A stretch of DNA of 64,000 nt, taken from the NCBI GenBank assembly GCA_002914845.1, contig JXTC01000492.1, forward strand, positions 86,772-150,771, given 5' to 3'. Below are positions 35,811-48,200 of the stretch, one piece after another. This stretch comes from Trema orientale (taxonomy: Eukaryota; Streptophyta; Magnoliopsida; Rosales; Cannabaceae). Positions within the stretch are counted from its first letter, which is position 1, and every line of letters begins with the position of its first letter. Below the pieces are notes generated by a model that was not told where the DNA came from, made no database searches, and was given only the letters and a program-made list of their open reading frames with translations. The position numbers were made by a program, and so were the translations under genes.

Positions 35811-36469
35811 GCAACATGTCTTTCGAGCAAGATAACCATGAGGAGAATATATGGAGCATTTCTACTTACCGCTTCAGGCAATTCTAAATGGAAGTAATAT
35901 ACAAAAATTTCTTATTATTCCTAAAAACAATTCAAGCACACGTTGTTAAATCTCAATAATTTACGCTAGGATTATGATGAGTATAAATCAAGATTGATAA
36001 AAAAAAACTCAATTCTCATAAGTAGAAAAATAGAGGCACTCTTCTGGAGCTCTTTATTAGTTTAGTATTGTCTGAAGTCATAGTCATACTCCCTTCATAA
36101 TAAGATAAGTTCATAAAGTATCTAACTATCTCGTAGGATACTTATGCACAATTGCGCTATCTGCTCGAAATATACTTCCAAATTTGTTGCTCCACATGTA
36201 TTAGATTTTGCATCATGTCCATTAATACTCAGGATAAACACGACAATAAGATGACATATATATTGCAATATAGAAAAATTCAATTAAATAAATAAATTAC
36301 CAAAAATAATATCAAAGAATTATCCAAACGCATTTGAAAAATTAATAATAAATTACCATAAAATATCTAAGCCCAATCGCTCATTTTGAGAGTCGACCTA
36401 GGAATCATTGATTTAACTGAGTCATATCATCTATATAAGCTAATTTCCTTCTAGGGTATACATTGTTCA

Positions 36470-36575
36470 TTAAATGGACCTTAAACTTAGGCATGTACTT
36501 CTGGTACAACTGAAATAGATTTTTAGGGATAAGATAGGCATGGCTGCAATGGCCTTTTCTTCCACATCTATAATA
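36470..36575 (-). pseudogene. Copia gag zinc-knuckle remnant
   Basis: Minus-strand YYRCGRKGHCSHAYLIPKN resembles the copia knuckle C-Y-R-C-G-x-K-G-H-x4-C with the first and last Cys lost. The position upstream of integrase fits gag. Confidence 0.6.
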
Positions 36576-37723
36576 AACATGCTCAATATTGTTGGTTTTT
36601 CTTGTTCCCCATCTTTTATTGGGTCTTTCACAATTATTTTATTTGAGCATGTTCACAATCATAGTCTTTATTTCCATGTTTACATGTTTGTGTATATCTT
36701 CAACATTCATTTCAGGAAGCGTTGAACTATCATTATGTCTAGTCTAATGATTCTTCATCAGTTGCTCATTATATTTATCAATCATCAGAAGACAATCGCA
36801 ATGAGCTCAGAGTACTTTATAAATTTTCGCTCTCTATATTAATACTACTGGAGCATATTAGAAGCATGAATAGTAGTGCATATTTTTTCAAGCATATCAT
36901 GCTTAATCACCTTGTTACTACACAATTTCAACTGCATAATGATTAAAACATGGTTGAATTATACTCTGAAACGGGTTTAAATTCCTGTAGATACATGTAT
37001 AGTCAATTATCCTTTAGATGATTATATATGTTTCTATGGCTTTTCAAAGGAAGCCTTTTAATCTTCATTTTAATAACACCTCTATAATACCATAACCTTC
37101 GCCATATTTTAGGCAGATGCTTTATTCTATTCGTAGGTTCCATCAAGCTCGTTAGCATCCATTTGCATTTTTGCATTAATGACCCAAATCAAATAATTAC
37201 TCTCATTCAGTTCAAAGGCATTGAACCTGAGCTTAGATGAATTGGTCATATCACAACCATAAGTAAGAATCCAATATACAATAATTTGTCTAAATAAATA
37301 TTCTCTATAAATGGGAGACCATAAATGACATTAAATTATGGTAAATATAAAATTACAATCTACAACAAATAATTGCGATCAATTAAGCAAATAACTAATA
37401 TATATGCCAAAAATGCTTAATTTTAAATTCTAAAGATACTATTGCAATTTTCTTAATTTGAGTGAAAATTATACACATGTCGATAATTTTTTTAAAAAAA
37501 AACATAATCTCTAAACCATAAGCATTATTATCAAGTACGCGAGAAAAATGAGTTGATAATCGAATTCTAGAAATACCATAATTCAAATAAAAAATTATCG
37601 TCCACTAAAATGAGAGCATTATTATCTTTTGCCGATAATAATTAAATATGTAAAGAAAAATTTCCTGACTCTGATTATCAGATTATGTATAGATATGCAC
37701 ACATATCATATAAGACAAGTATC
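36576..37723. other. Decayed copia gag region, no clear frames
   Basis: AT-rich with short frames only. It is bounded on the right by the Harbinger element. Confidence 0.45.
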
Positions 37724-40252
37724 GGGTTTGTTTGGGATGGCTTTTAAAAGATATTTTTTGGCTTCCTGAGTCTAAAAATAACTTTTGAATGTGTTTGGAT
37801 GATTTTTAAAATGGGCATTTAACTTTTTAAAGCTCTTCCAAAAGAAGCCAGGCCCACATGGCTTCCTTGGGAAGAGCTTAAAAAAAAAAAACACGGGAAG
37901 TCAGTTTTGAGGTTTAATGAAACTTTCATAATTCCACATAAAAATAATGAAAATAGAATTCCTTCCTTATCCTTCATCTATCACATATAGTTCTAAAACT
38001 TTTCTCATTCCCTTTAAAAAGAAAAAATAACAACTAAAGAATTCAATCTACAACCACAAATAAAAAAATCCTAAAAGTTAATTCTCAAATTGCACAAAAG
38101 AAGTTGCCACCAAGTTTCTCAACTCATACATATAAGTGCATTACTATTGGTCTACTTCTTTTTTCCTTGAACAAAGATAAAATCGTATACTTTAGAATAA
38201 TTGTTTTATATTTCGTTTTGATAATATTGTATAACTAATATGTTGCAAATGATATCGATATTGATGAATCATATATGGTCAATAGCATTGGAAAATATAT
38301 GAGAATATCTTGTTAACAGATTTCTTTGAGATCATTCCTAAAGGACTTAACACAATAGCTTAGGCACAAGACCCTTGCAAATGTTTTTGGTATCACAACC
38401 TATAATTAAATCTCAAGTTTTTTGTTATATTTAATTTATGGATTATATATATATATATTACTTGAAGTTGTGGCACATAAAAAAAATATTGGTGTAACTT
38501 GTTTTGGGAATTTTGTTGTAAAAGCTAATTATAATAGTCATTTCATTTTACTGTTCGGTATATAATTGAGTAAAATAGATACTTTTTACTTGCATTCTTG
38601 TAGACAAACGAGAATATTCTTGAATAATATTTTGCTTTAGTTTGCTAACTAATTATGAAGTTGCAGCAAAGGGTTTATGTAGATTTTTTATTTATTCTAA
38701 TATCGTTGTTGCGAGTAATTATAGTTTTTAATTTATTTAATCAATGGTTAACTTGTATCTTCTATACATTATTATAAACACATAAACCTTTTCGTAAATA
38801 TGTTTGTAATTTAAATTACTCCTTGTGTTATGTTCATTGTAAATTAGAAGAATCTATTGGTACATTTTTAATGACTTTAGGACATGGTGCAGGAAATAGA
38901 ATGATTCAAGAGAAATTACAACATTCAGGAGAAACTGTTAGCAGACACCTCGAGATTATATTAGAAAAAATGGCTATACTTGCTATAGATGAAATTAGAG
39001 CTCCTGATAGTTTCGACGAAATTCCGCACTACATACGACGTAATCCTAAATACTGGCCATACTTTAAGGTAATTCATATATACTTTTTTGAGACTTAGTA
39101 AACATAGGTACTATTATTCTATATTTTGGGTTATTATTCATATATTTTGTAATTGTTAAGATTGTATTGGAGCTATAGACAAAACACATGTTCGTGCATC
39201 ACTTCCAGTTGATGAGCGAATTCCGTACATTGGTAGAAAGGGATGTCCTACCCAAAATATTATGGTTGTATATGGATTTAATATGTTATTCACGTTTGTT
39301 TAACCAAGATAGGAAGGAACTGCTCATGATACTCGTATTTTTTTAGAAGCATTAAGAAATGCTGATTTAAAATTTCCTAAACCCCCAAATGAAATGTATA
39401 TTCACTTATAAGATATACTCATAGATTGTGATTTACTTGGAATGATATTTTTCTAATTATTTGGATTGGTGTTGCAGATAAGTATTACTTGATTGATGCA
39501 GGGTATCCAAATATGAAAGGTTACTTAGCTCCATTTAAAGGAGAACAATATCATCTTTCTCAATTTGAACAAGGTGGTCAACCCAGAGGTCAACGAGAAG
39601 TATCTAACCATACTCATTCATCATTGCGCAGTGTTATTGAGCGTTGTTTTGGTGTTTGGAAGGCACGATGGGGAATTTTGCAACGAATGCCTAATTATAA
39701 GTTCGATAAGCAAGTTGCTATTGTTACTGCTTCAATGGCTTTGCATAATTTTATTAGGAGGGAGGCTATTACTGACTTAGAATTTTCCTCCTATGATGGA
39801 CAAGATGATACTCCGTCAAATGGTAGCAATAAATCAAGTATCAACTTAACAATGGAGGAGAGTGAAATGGGAGTTATTCGTGATAGAATTGCTAGAGACC
39901 TCATGCTTAGATAAACAAAATTTTATTAGTATGTACGAATATTGAATTTATTTATAATGTTTTTTTTTTATTTTTTTTAGTGCAAAGAAATTATTTTTGA
40001 GCAAAAATAAATTTCTTTGTTGTTTAAGAAACAACAATTTACGCAAAAAAAAAAAAAAAAATTGTGGACAAAATTAGCATATTCTAATTGATATAAATTC
40101 TAAACTTACGTGCCAAACATATTAAAATCCTCTTCCAATAGAGAAAGCTTTTTTGAAAATGACTATCCAAACAATTTCTAAAAAGCTATCACTTTTACTT
40201 CTCTTTCTTCTTCTGTTTAGAAGCAAAAATAAAAACTATCCCAAACAAGTCC
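37724..40252 (+). mobile_element. PIF/Harbinger-type DNA transposon
   Basis: The 2529-bp element is bounded by inverted ends GGGTTTGTTTGGGAT (left) and GGACTTGTTTGGGAT (right, reverse complement). Similarity continues loosely inward (TTTGGATGATTTT / TTTGGATAGTCATTTT). A 3-bp direct repeat, ATC, flanks it (37721-37723 and 40253-40255). PIF/Harbinger elements duplicate 3 bp, usually TWA, so ATC is unusual. Inside is a transposase with two stops. No separate Myb-like second ORF was seen, so the copy would depend on others. Confidence 0.75.
38823..39914 (+). pseudogene. PIF/Harbinger transposase (HARBI1-like), interrupted
   Basis: There are three coding blocks. Block one (38823-39069) includes ESIGTFLMTLGHGAGNRMIQ and SRHLEIILEKMAI, a helix-turn-helix-like N-terminal region. 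Block two (about 39160-39394) has GAIDKTHVRASLPVDERIPY, then GTAHDTRIF. Block three (39478-39914) has YYLIDAGYPNMKGYLAPFKG and VIERCFGVWKARWGIL. The DDE triad is visible (GAID, AHD, VIER). Block joins look like introns with GT/AG-like edges, though the second donor looks mutated. Two stops lie in block two just before GTAHD. Host HARBI1/ALP1-like genes are the alternative, but the terminal repeats argue for a transposon. Confidence 0.8.
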
Positions 40253-40255
40253 ATC

Positions 40256-40824
40256 AAATACTTTATGCACACGAACATAATTTAGTAGACAAAGTTTTCA
40301 TAGATAATCACATGTACGACAATGCAAAGCTTTCTAGATTTATGTATATATTCGCAGTAGAAGTACTCAAGACCTTATGCTATAATCACATATAAATTAT
40401 GTCAACACTTAACATACATAATTGGACTCACATAAAAGTAAGGAAAAACACAAAATGCTGTATATATTTAAATATATGAACCGAAACATGAATCCTAAAA
40501 CAAATATATCCTTAAAACTTAAAACTTTAAGACCGATACATAATTATATATATATATAGATTCACGTAATTAATACATAAAAGCTACAACATTAATAATC
40601 TGATGCAATATCTCTTTTGCTTAAAGATTAAATCATCAAAAAAATAGCCAAAACCGATTTGAATGATTTTGAAAAATTAAATTACTATACTGAAGAAAAT
40701 ATCAAATTTAAATAATTAATTACATGCCTCACAACACTTTCTAAGATTAATCAAGCAATACCTCATACCTTGTTGGATAATTGCTATTGAAGATAATAGC
40801 AGTTAAAGGCTCGTGCTGATAATA
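40256..40824. other. Copia 5' internal region, degenerate
   Basis: AT-rich sequence between the Harbinger right end and the copia 5' LTR. Minus-strand TTATCAGCACGAGCC at about 40806-40820 is the likely primer site. Confidence 0.5.
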
Positions 40825-41100
40825 TGTTATAAATAATATAAATAGAACATATAATTTTAGAGCATAAGAATATTAATACTAACACGAAGAAATTAATGTG
40901 AGAAATTTGTTCTCCTCCCTCTTTCTTTCAAGTTTCAAGTAAAATTAAGAAGCCTATTTATAGGCTCATACAATCAATCTTGGTCATAGAATTAACTGCC
41001 ACTTGTATGACAACCATTCAAGTATACCTAGCACACTAATTGAAAGTATTTACCTAACCTTTAATAGTTTATACATCAGGCCATTTATGTACAACTGATT
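40825..41100 (-). repeat. Copia 5' LTR
   Basis: In + sense it starts TGTTATAAATAATATAAATA and follows the left LTR through AGAAGCCTATTTATAGGCTC to CCATTTATGTACA. The outer end near 41091-41100 is approximate, and no TSD was confirmed. Confidence 0.75.
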
Positions 41101-41490
41101 GAGAGAGGTAGTGAGGTTAGAGAGTAGAGACAGTGTGAAAGAAAATTATAAATGGCAGCTACTTCAAAAGAGAAACAAATGCTAGAGAAAGCAAGCACGT
41201 GTCTACTAGAGAAAGAGCCTTGTTTGTGAGCTGGATAGTTCTCAACCGTTTGATCAAAAAATAATGCACAACTACGATCAATTTATGGTTGAAACAAGTA
41301 ACAAAACTTAAAGTTCCATCCATGCTTATAGATGTAATAAATACAACTTTTCACAAATTTAGGATCTAAGTACCTATCAAATTTCACCATCTAAAACTGG
41401 AAGAAATTTGTGGAAAGTGGGAAATTCACCCTTTATAAGAGTACGTAATCACTAAACCTACAAAATTTAACTTACTGGTGTCAAAATAGG
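41101..41490. other. Non-coding spacer
   Basis: Purine-rich near 41105-41200, then AT-rich. No gene or repeat end recognised. Confidence 0.4.
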
Positions 41491-43560
41491 CCAGCACAAG
41501 TATGTCATGATTACAAGGTGACGCGGCACGGTTAGTAACCATGTCCGGGTCAGTACAGCATGGTTTGTAAACATGCCATGACCAAAATGATATCGCACAT
41601 GCATAGCACGCGGCACGACAAGCACGATTAACAATAATAATTGTTTTGAAAAAATATAATTAAAATAGATAATATTAGTTTTTTTTAGTATAGTTCTAAT
41701 TTTAAAAAATGTAAAAAAAACACAAAGAATAAAATTAAAATATTTTCTTAAAAAAATAAAATAAAAATTTGTTAATCAAAAAAGTCTAAAACTTAATAAA
41801 TTTGGGTAAAGAGTTTGATTCATAAAAAATTAGGGCCACAGGCTAAAACCCACCTTGAGCTACCTGCAATATAAAAAGTTCATAAACACAAATTTAAGAA
41901 GAAAACAAACTTTAAAAAAAAATTAAAATGCAGTTTAGGTACCTTAATATAGTTTAAGTTGGTGCCAATTTATTCTCATTTCCCACGTACACTTGTAAAT
42001 TGTAATATTTTAATTTAGACTTTTTTCTATAATAATGTATTTTAATTTCACAAATTATTTTATGATATTATACAGTAATAATTATTTTTATTATTACTTA
42101 GAAATAAATATGCTTGAATAATATTAAAACAATTAAATCTGGGGGGAGGGGGGAAAGGAACAACGGGTATGATAACAATCCGAGTTAAAAAATCAACTAG
42201 ATTAGGCATGATATGCTCGATCATATTAAAAAATGGGAACAATTGGGAACAATAATAGACAAGCACGGTAACGGGTACGAATAGATACGAAAAAAATATA
42301 ATATCGAAAACGGGCGCGAAGAAGAATAATATCAAAAACTGACATGATTAGGCACCATAAAAAGCACGAGCACAGTATGGCACAAGCGCAACACAGCACA
42401 ATTAATAATCATGTCCGGGCCGATATGACATGACTACTAATCGTGCCCAAATCAGCATGGTATGAGGCGCATATGAGCCGAGGCTATATGTGCTTTGCTC
42501 GCATAGTACAGCTCATTTAACATTACTAATTCAACTTGTAACCAAACAAAATAAAAAACCTTTTTCCTTTTTTGAAAAAGAAAATCGCTCTGAAGTTGTG
42601 TTTTTTTCCGATGTTGTATGCATGAAATAAAATTTAGTGGCTTCAACACGGGCCAGCACGAACATGGCACAATTAGTAATATGTCCTGGCTAGTACAGTA
42701 TAAGCACATGCACAAATACGGCATGCGGTACGACAGGCACAATTAACAATTATAACCATTTTGCAACAAATATACTTAAATTAGATGACGTAAAATTCTT
42801 AGTACAGTTTTAGTTTAAAACAAATGCATGTAAAAAATTGCAAAAAATAAAATAAAAATATATACTGAAAAAATAAAATATTAATAAAAGATCCCAAAAC
42901 TTAATAAAGTTTGGTAAGGTGTTCGATTAAAAAATAATTAGGGCCATTGGCTAAAATCCACCTTAAGCCACCAGTAATATAAAAAGCTCATAAAAATAAA
43001 TATAAGAAGAAAACAAAATTTAAAAAAAAAAATAAAGATATAGTTTAGGTACTTTAATATTATTTAAATAGGTGCTCATTTAGTTGTGACGTACTTAAAT
43101 TATAGAAGTTTAAATATTAGTCCATATTTCTCACATACACTTGTTAATTGTAATATTAGTTTGGACTTATTTCTATATTAAATTTTATTTAACAAATAAT
43201 TCTTTTTATATTATACAACAATAACAATTAATATTTTTACTATCACTTAGAAATAAATATGTATGAATAATATTAAAACAACTAAATTTGGAGTGGGGAA
43301 TGGAACTACAGGTACGATAACATTTCCAAGTCAAAACCATGTTAGATTAGGCACAATATGCTCGATTATATTTTTAAAAAAAGTGAATAATTAAGGACGA
43401 TAATAAACAAATAAGATGTACGAAGAAAAGATAATATCGAAAACGGGTATAATTAAGCACGAAAAAAATAATATCAAAAGAAGTCACTATTACGAGCACA
43501 GACACAATAAAAAAAAATATAAAAAAAGGGGCCCGAAAATAGGCACGAATATGTTATGAG
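41490..43560. repeat. Two direct copies of a ~1.1-kb non-coding repeat
   Basis: Copies start near GGCCAGCAC at about 41497 and 42652 and run parallel for about 900 bp. Shared landmarks are TTAGGGCCA..GGCTAAAA (41830 and 42938, offset 1108), AGAAATAAATATG(C/T)(T/A)TGAATAAT and ATAATATCGAAAACGGG. Both are filled with short GGCACGA/GCACAA/CGGGCC motifs reminiscent of plant hAT-type non-autonomous elements. No coding sequence and no clean TIR or TSD were resolved. The second copy ends just upstream of the GH1 promoter. Confidence 0.65.
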
Positions 43561-43599
43561 CTTCACTAATTGTGCCTGATCATGACATGCGGCAGGAAT

Positions 43600-43925
43600 G
43601 AGCCGCGGTTAAATGTACTCGGGCCGTGGTCAACATTGTTGGTATCATCCAATTTAGATTTGTACCCACGTGATCCAGATTTTAGCATCCCAATTTCATT
43701 TTCTTGTTTGACAGAATCAACTAAGATTACTGGTCCTGGGAAATTTGGAATCTCCACAGAACCGGTCTGACCCAGAAACAGCAGTGCTTTGCTTGATGGA
43801 CCCACGAGTGTGGCCCACGCGACCCAAAATACCGAAAATGGGCCGAGGGGACTCTATTTACTGTTACTACAAATTGAGAGAGAGAGATAGAGGGAGCAAA
43901 TGCTACCATACTAAAGAAAAGAGGA
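43600..43925 (+). promoter_or_regulatory. Upstream region of the GH1 gene with G-box
   Basis: A CACGTG G-box core lies at 43667-43672, about 255 bp before the ATG. A TATA-like TCTATTTA is at 43853-43860, about 65 bp before the ATG. A GA-rich run, GAGAGAGAGATAGAGGGAG, lies at about 43876-43894 in the likely 5' leader. GC content is higher than in flanking repeats. Function is inferred from position only. Confidence 0.45.
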
Positions 43926-44293
43926 ATGGAGATAAGCCATAATACATCACTTCTCTCTCTGATTCTTCTGCTAATTTGCTCACTGGAAGTTGTCGTTCAG
44001 AGCAAAAGAACCGTAGAGGACTTTGACTCCTCCTCCTCCTCCGGTTCTCTTAACCGGACCAATTTTCCCAAGGGTTTCCTCTTCGGAACTGCCTCCTCTT
44101 CTTACCAGGTCTGCTTTTTTTCTTTTTTTAATCTATATTTTATTACATAATTGATTATTGTATTTTAAGATTCTTTTGATTTTTTTTTTTATTTTTTTTT
44201 CTTTTGTTTTATGTCTTTTATAGTATGAAGGTGCTGCTAATGAAGGTGGTAGAGGACCAAGTATATGGGACACTTTCGTGCACAGATACCCAC
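43926..44293 (+). CDS. GH1 beta-glucosidase, exons 1 and 2 (N-terminus)
   Basis: Exon 1 (43926-44108, 61 codons) starts with a signal peptide ([20 protein letters not shown]) that would send the protein to the secretory pathway, vacuole or wall. It then has a serine-rich linker and [15 protein letters not shown], ending CAG-GT. Exon 2 (44224-44293, 70 bp) follows TATAG and reads [20 protein letters not shown], then RYP, ending at a GT donor in phase 1. Together they form the GH1 N-terminal signature ([15 protein letters not shown]), whose Gln binds the sugar. Plant GH1 enzymes hydrolyse beta-glucosides of hormones, defence compounds or wall oligosaccharides. The Glu nucleophile and acid/base lie in later exons, not here. 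Both exons are intact. Confidence 0.88.
44109..44223 (+). other. GH1 intron 1
   Basis: A 115-bp T-rich intron with GT start and a TTATAG end, joining the two halves of the conserved signature in frame. Confidence 0.85.
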
Positions 44294-45165
44294 GTACGCC
44301 TCTCTCTCTCTCTCTCTAGAATTCATTATAAGTGACCCTTTTTTTTTGACAAACTTATTAGTGTTAATTAGTGTCTTCTCTCTTTCTTTCTTTTCTTTTT
44401 GATTAGTCATTAAAATAATAAAAATAATATGTATTGTTTGTTAATAATCGACTATGATACGAATTATGATGATGCCCATTCTTTCCACGAGTCCCAACAA
44501 CTACAAGATAAACCTGAAATCTTGTTTGGTTGTTTAATGTCAAAACGACAACTTTGCCCCTATGTGTCCCTAGATGTGGCACGCATGCATTGTAGAATTA
44601 GGAAACCTGGTCTTGTATTTAGCGTGACCGTAAATTTACGTTTTTTTTTAGTATTTTACTTTTTCTTTTTCCAATTTTAAAACTAGTGCGTGGTGTATTT
44701 TGTATTCTTAAAAATATAGGCGCCAAACCCGGATAGATTTTGGTTCTGTTCTCTTTTTAAAACTAGTGCGTGGTGTATTTTGTATTCTTAAAAATATAGG
44801 CGCCAAACCCGGATAGATTTTGGTTCTGTTCTCTTTCTTTTTTGCCCCTTCCAAATTTAAGTGGTTGAATGTATCATTTTTTACATTTGGACACATATAG
44901 TATCTATGTGTATTGATTGATATATTAAGTATGCCAGTATTTACACTAGTAAATCAGTTTTTTATGCTCATATATCAAATTATCAATTGTTATATTGGGC
45001 ATTGTAATGAAGTATCAAAATAGTATATTTTGCTACATATTTATGAGGTAATATCAATTTTGACCCTTTTTTGATATATACAAGATAATTTATAAATTAT
45101 TTAAAAAATTAAGACTTTTATTGTCATGTTATTTAATGAAAAATTTGGAGTTTCAAAATTACCTC
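44294..45165 (+). other. GH1 intron 2, left part
   Basis: It begins GTACGCC followed by a CT-rich run (44299-44319). Short open frames here have no recognisable domain. It contains the 80-bp tandem duplication. Confidence 0.6.
44681..44837. repeat. Near-perfect 80-bp tandem duplication
   Basis: The unit beginning AACTAGTGCGTGGTGTATTT is at 44681 and again at 44761, identical for about 77 bases. It lies in GH1 intron 2. Confidence 0.9.
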
Positions 45166-45242
45166 TTTTTTATAACGATGAAATTTATATTAATAATGAA
45201 AAGCTGTCATAAAGTGGATAAACTATCTATAAGAAACAGAGA

Positions 45243-48200
45243 TTATAACAAAGGACTCCAATCCCTAACAATAACTGAGAAGGGAAGATTATTGAATTCC
45301 TTTACATCATGTAACCAAAAAGATACGTAGTATCTAACTCTATCCCACAGCAAATCCGCACATTCTTCACTCCCCTCAAAAATTCTCTTGTTTCTTTCCA
45401 ACCAAAGAGCCCAAAAACCAGCTAGAGTAACGACCTCCCAAAGGATTTTAGCTCTCTTGTTTACATAAAAACCATGCCCAAGTTGAAGTAAGTCTTGACA
45501 GGACCCAGGAATTACTCAGCTCCTTCCAAACTCCTTCAGGATATAAAGCTACAACCTTGTTGAAAACTCACAATGTAGAAATAGATGACTCAAAAATTCA
45601 ACATGCTTTTTGCATAGAGTACACCAGCCAAGGGATAAAGAATGGAAATGTCTTCTTATCTAAATAACATCATGAGTGCTCAACCTATTCAACCCTAACA
45701 ACTAAGCAAACACCTTAATTTTTAAACGGACTGGGCTTTCCAAATAGTATTAGAAAGAATAGGAAGAACAGTAATAATACCATTGCTCAAGTAAACAAAA
45801 GCTAATTTGTAGGAGAAGACTCCCAAAGGATCTCCCCGTCCAGATTCTCCTATCTTCGACATTAGGCTTGATTCTAACAGATTCCAAGCGATAAAGAAGC
45901 TCTAATAATTGAGGGACTTCTCTGTCACTCAAGTTCCTCCAGAAATGAAAATTCCAGCTATTAGCATCAGTAGGTTTATAGCTGAACATTCAAAAAACTC
46001 TAAAATAAATCTTCCTTTGTGAGAGGATAGTCTGTACAAAGAAAGGAAAGCTGCTGCATACGAGCCTGGTCCTACCTATTTGTTTTCCCAAAATCTGATC
46101 GTTGTATCCTTTCCTACTTTAAAGGCCACTAGCTAAAGAAACTTATCATAGAGAAAAGAAATGGCCTTCCAAGGACTTCTAAGAGTCACTCTGTTCGCCA
46201 CTGTCACATTCCAGTCGTTTGTATTAAGCCCGTACTTGCTCTTAATGACTTTATTCCATAAAGAATTTTCGATTCATGAGGAAGCTTCCACAGCAATTTC
46301 ATTAGAAGAGCTTCATTTCTAATAGAAACTCTACCAATGTCGAGCCTACCTTGCTTCTTGGAGTGACAAACCACATCCCAGACCACCAAATGTTCTCCTC
46401 CTGAGTGATCACCACCTTCCCAAAAGAAATCTCACATTAGTTTCTCCATCACCTCAATCATTCTAAAGGGGGCTTTTAATAAAGACATGTAATAAATTAG
46501 GATAGAGGGCAACATGGATTGTATAAGTGTGAGTCTACCACCCCTAGAAAGGAAGGCTTTCTTTCACCCATCTAATCTTTTCTACTTTAGTTATTATAGG
46601 CTCCCAAAAATCAAATTTTCCTGGGTTGCCCCCCAATGGCATTCCCAAATACTTAGTTGGCCAGTTTTCCACTTTGCACCCTGAATTGACCGCCAAAGAA
46701 TGTAAAAATCGTCATTCACATTAATATCCAACAACGTACTTTTAGCCATATTAATTTGCAAACCAGAAATTGAGCAGAAAACTTCAAGCAAATTAATAAA
46801 CTTAATTCTATCCACATCTAAAAAGAACAGGGTATCATCTGTGAATTGCAAATGAGAAACCTCCGCCCTATCCAAACCAATCATGAACCCCTAAGACTTG
46901 GCTTTATCGATTAATCTTTCAAGCACATCGACTACCAACGTAAATAGGAATGGAGATAAAGGATCCTTTTGCCTTAGCTCTCTTGAGCCTTTAAACTTTC
47001 CCCTTGGTCTTCTATTTATGAAAATGGAAAAAGAAACCGAGGATAGGCAGCACAAAATCCATTTTCTCCAAACAGAACCAAAACATTTCTTTTCCATCAC
47101 AAAGTTCAAAGAACTCCACTCTACATAGTCATAAGCTTTATCAAAATCAATCTTAAAAACTGTCTTTGATTTCCCCAACTTCTTATAATCCTCTACAATT
47201 TCATCCGCTATTAATATTGAATCTAAAATCTGTCTCACTACCATAAAACCACTCTGAGTTTCCGCTATAGTATCTTCTAGCACTTGTTTTAATCTCACAG
47301 AGAGGATCTTCAGAATAATCTTCTACAAGTTGGTGACTAAACTAATAGGCCGGAAAAGTTTGACCTTACATGAATTCATCCTTATTGGAATCAAACAAAT
47401 ACAAGTTCATTCGTCATCCCATTTACAATGCTATCTCTGCTAAACTCGTATAGCACCTTTATTAGATCTTGCTTTAGTACCTCCCATTGAGAATGAAAAA
47501 CCCCCAAAGTATACCATCTAAACTTGGAGCCTTATTTTTATCACACTCAAACACAGCCTTTTTAACCTCCTCTTCTTCAAACGGTCTTTCTAGCCATTCC
47601 ATTAAATGAACCGAATTGGATTCCACTCAAGACCCTCAATACCACTCAATTCCAAATTGGTTGATTTGTATAAGGAACGATAAAACTCTAACACCACCTT
47701 CACAATGTCCTCCTCCTTATCGATGAAAGTGCCATCTTCCAACTCCAATCTAGTGATAGAATTCTTGGATTGTCTAGTATTCATCAATTTATGGAACAAA
47801 TTTGTATTTGCATCTCCTTCTTTAGCCTAAGTAAACTTCGAGTTCATCTGTAAAGACCTTTCTTCCTTGAAGAGAACTTCTTCAAGTCTATTTTTGATGG
47901 AAACTCTTTCTTGTTTTAGTTGATCATTCCATCTCCTGGATCCTTCCACAGTATCCAGCTCCCCAATTCTTGTAAGTAATGACTGTTTCACCATCCTCAT
48001 GTCCCCGAACACCTTCATATTCCACTTTTTCAGCTTATCTTTAACGAGCCTTAATTTATTCAAAAATTTGTAGCCTTCCCACCCTGTAGTGGTTGTCTCA
48101 TTCCACCATCTACCAAATTCTTTGCTGAAGTTGTTATGCTCCAGCCACATATTCTCAAAACGAAAAGGGAAAGGTCTCCATCTTGTTGGTGTTGAGTCCA

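Larger units (their letters stand above)
32718..41100 (-). mobile_element. Decayed Ty1/copia retrotransposon, minus strand
   Basis: Direct LTR copies lie at 32718-33005 and 40825-41100, sharing ATAAATAATATAAATAGA, a GAAGAAATTAAT(A/G)TGAGAAAT block and AGAAGCCTATTTATAGGC. On the minus strand the internal order is gag knuckle (~36550), pre-integrase and integrase (~35800-35000), reverse transcriptase (~34200-33760), RNase H (33639-33418), polypurine tract, then LTR. That is the copia order. A PBS-like TTATCAGCACGAGCC follows the right LTR. A PIF/Harbinger transposon (37724-40252) sits in the gag region. Excluding it, the element is about 5.85 kb. Confidence 0.8.

Noticed and set aside
43566..43942. 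Several 60-79 residue frames upstream of the GH1 gene
   Set aside because: They overlap the putative promoter and leader on both strands and show no domain; the GH1 frame is the real one.
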